Shown: positions 23,904 to 25,290 of the stretch, piece after piece
Numbering within the stretch: the stretch's first letter is position 1
How the letters are laid out: the number at the start of each line of letters is the position of its first letter
Origin: an uncultured Oscillospiraceae bacterium
GTDB taxonomy: Bacteria; Bacillota_A; Clostridia; Oscillospirales; Oscillospiraceae
Length of the DNA: 25,290 bases
Assembly: GCA_900754605.1 (NCBI GenBank)
Contig: CAAEDK010000022.1
Span: forward strand, 1 to 25,290
Direction: 5' to 3'
Translations under genes and position numbers: made by a program
Notes under the pieces: generated by a model
Told to the model about the DNA's origin: nothing
The model's database searches: none
What the model saw: only the letters and a program-made list of their open reading frames with translations

Positions 23904-24470
23904 TTACTTGCTACTCACCTGACTATATATCTCCGTCAAGGTGGCTTTAAGTTGCTTAATCTGCGGAGAGAGTTTATCCGCATCCTTAATTTTGTCTAGA
24001 TTTGTTTGGCAATAATCCATCACTATTTTTTTGTAATTCCGAGTACAGCGCTCCATCGCTTTCAAAAGAAACATTCGGTTTTGTGTAATCTCTTCCTCGC
24101 TTTGGTTAGGTGAGCCCAACAAAAATACTGTTAAAAATGTTTCGATGACAGATGATAAATACGGGCGAGAGATTGTTTCATACTTGTTTATCGCCTCTGC
24201 TATTGCTTCAAAGCAAATCGGAGATTCTTTCTCTATCACAAGAATGATTATCATTTCCATTATACGATCTTTAAGTGTCCACTGAATGTTATATGACGAT
24301 TCATTCTCTAAGTCTTTTTCAACTAGAAATAACAAGTTACATAGATCACTTATATCTTTCTCAGAAAAAACGCCACCTTGCTCTGCACGATCCATTAAAT
24401 CATCGAACAACTCGACGGACTCTTTGGAAAGATCTTTAAGGTATTGATAAATTAACTCAAAATTACTCAT
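23904..24470 (-). CDS. Putative immunity protein of the first Rhs cassette
   Basis: A 188-residue, almost entirely helical, AT-rich soluble protein (ELIYQYLKDLSKESVELFDDL; IMEMIIILVIEKES). It begins 16 bases after the Rhs gene stop, with AAGGAG about 11 bases before the ATG at 24470. Function is inferred from position after an Rhs tip; no family is recognised. About 30 bases after its stop the next Rhs fragment starts abruptly, marking a recombination junction. Confidence 0.65.
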   Translation of the reverse strand: MSNFELIYQYLKDLSKESVELFDDLMDRAEQGGVFSEKDISDLCNLLFLVEKDLENESSYNIQWTLKDRIMEMIIILVIEKESPICFEAIAEAINKYETISRPYLSSVIETFLTVFLLGSPNQSEEEITQNRMFLLKAMERCTRNYKKIVMDYCQTNLDKIKDADKLSPQIKQLKATLTEIYSQVSSK

Positions 24471-24486
24471 ATAATATTTTTCTCCT

Positions 24487-25290
24487 TTATCTAAGTGCCT
24501 CTTTATAATGTATGGCCTGTGCTATGGCGTGCTGTCTTTGTTCTTCTAAAGCTAAATTAACTAAATTAATATCAACATTTGGTCGTGTTCTACTATAAAT
24601 ATCGGCAATATCTCCTTGATCAAATAACAAACGGTTTTCATAATTCAATGCCGAATACAGTGAGTATAGAGGATTTTGGGAATTTAATCCATATGTAAAT
24701 GTGAGACGATGAGCTGCTTCAGTAATGTTCAAACTCGAACCACTTGGATACGGAATCTTAACAAGAGTATTTCCCGCCGGCATATGATGGGGCGAAATCT
24801 TGTCGCCTACAAAACTAAAGACCATTCCCAATTTTGGATTCTTATTATTAAGTTCCGCAAAAGTCCCAACAAGCAGCTCATTATCTTTTAACAAAGACGT
24901 ATCTATTTTAAGTTTGCCATTACTATCGAGTAATTTAGTTCTAATATTCCACAGTGTACAAAATATTTCCTCTTGTGATCCACGGTTGAGTAGGGCATTG
25001 AGATCGTCAGAGCTAATTGAAGTAGCTAACCCACTCGGATCAACATAGTAAACCGGATTATTTGCGCAGTAGGCATACAGATTGAGTCCATCGCCCCGGT
25101 AGGTATCCTCCTGAGTAAAGCGGCCGATGACCGGGTTATAGAACCGGGCCCGCAGGTAATATTGCTGGGTGATGGGGTCGATCTGCTGGCCGTAGTAGGT
25201 AAAGCGGTTGGGGACGGCCTCCTCCTTGACCTCAATCTTTCCCCAGGCGTCGTAGGCGTAGCGGTTTTGCACATTGCCGCTTTCGTCAAC
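24487..25290 (-). CDS. Rhs protein C-terminal end with toxin tip (continues beyond window)
   Basis: The last 267 residues of an Rhs/YD-repeat toxin that runs off the right edge; the frame is open to the last base. About 85 residues are Rhs core ending YYVDPSGL, matching the conserved DPxGL autocleavage site. The remaining ~180 residues are a variable tip of lower GC. It holds SPHHMPAGN and EAAHRLTFTYG motifs followed by HAIAQAIHYKEAL; these His-rich motifs recall HNH/endonuclease VII-type toxin domains, but the family is not certain. Rhs shells enclose the tip until delivery by VgrG. An immunity candidate follows. Whether the full gene is intact cannot be seen here. Confidence 0.8.
   Translation of the reverse strand, partial: VDESGNVQNRYAYDAWGKIEVKEEAVPNRFTYYGQQIDPITQQYYLRARFYNPVIGRFTQEDTYRGDGLNLYAYCANNPVYYVDPSGLATSISSDDLNALLNRGSQEEIFCTLWNIRTKLLDSNGKLKIDTSLLKDNELLVGTFAELNNKNPKLGMVFSFVGDKISPHHMPAGNTLVKIPYPSGSSLNITEAAHRLTFTYGLNSQNPLYSLYSALNYENRLLFDQGDIADIYSRTRPNVDINLVNLALEEQRQHAIAQAIHYKEALR
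25037..25290 (-). repeat. Rhs core repeat, copy B
   Basis: Gapless counterpart of 22900-23153, extending to and probably past the window edge. Mismatches concentrate near the tip end, as expected where gene conversion keeps the core alike. Confidence 0.85.

Overview
The window looks like an accessory region of a Gram-positive, spore-forming-lineage Clostridia genome (Oscillospiraceae-type gut bacterium is my best guess). The reasons are AGGAGG-type ribosome sites throughout, a Spo0A C-terminal-domain regulator, GC-rich core genes with AT-rich cargo genes, and mobile-element gene families usual in that group. No 16S, tRNA or other taxonomic marker is present, so the assignment is inference.

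Left part (1 to about 8725, plus strand): a dense run of GC-rich genes with short spacers and ATGA-type overlaps. It starts with the 3' end of a Pro/Gln-rich protein. Next are a RecF/Rad50-like ATPase with a CPMC hook and a primase-type zinc finger + DUF3854/Toprim-like + ParB-like fusion. The rest are small proteins of unknown function, several Cys-rich, ending in a shortened zinc-finger-family protein (DUF3268-like). This resembles the replication/DNA-metabolism module of an integrative element, plasmid or prophage. No integrase, relaxase or structural phage gene is visible.

Middle (about 8726 to 12251): a decayed stretch. It holds the C-terminal half of an Rpn-type nuclease/transposase relative, a perfect 17-bp terminator, a largely non-coding interval with a strong extended -10 promoter, an unrecognised minus-strand gene, and a translationally coupled XRE regulator / Spo0A C-domain gene pair.

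Right part (12300 to 25290, minus strand): a polymorphic-toxin island. In order of transcription it has an Rhs C-terminal end running in from beyond the right edge plus its immunity candidate; a second, promoterless Rhs-tip cassette with a frameshift and its own immunity candidate; then a likely promoter and leader hairpin; a DcrB/DUF1795-like (EagR-type) protein; a VgrG; two associated proteins of unknown role; a membrane-anchored putative immunity protein; a lipase-like + DUF4280 (PAAR-like) fusion; a papain-like cysteine protease; a second VgrG extended by a hydrophobic region and a C-terminal tip; and a last immunity candidate. VgrG spike, PAAR-like tip, EagR-like chaperone and effectors are the delivery end of a contractile injection apparatus. 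Sheath, tube and membrane-complex genes are absent from the window, so it is either a spike/effector island served in trans or part of a larger locus. The most interesting material is this island and the tandem Rhs cassettes beside it.
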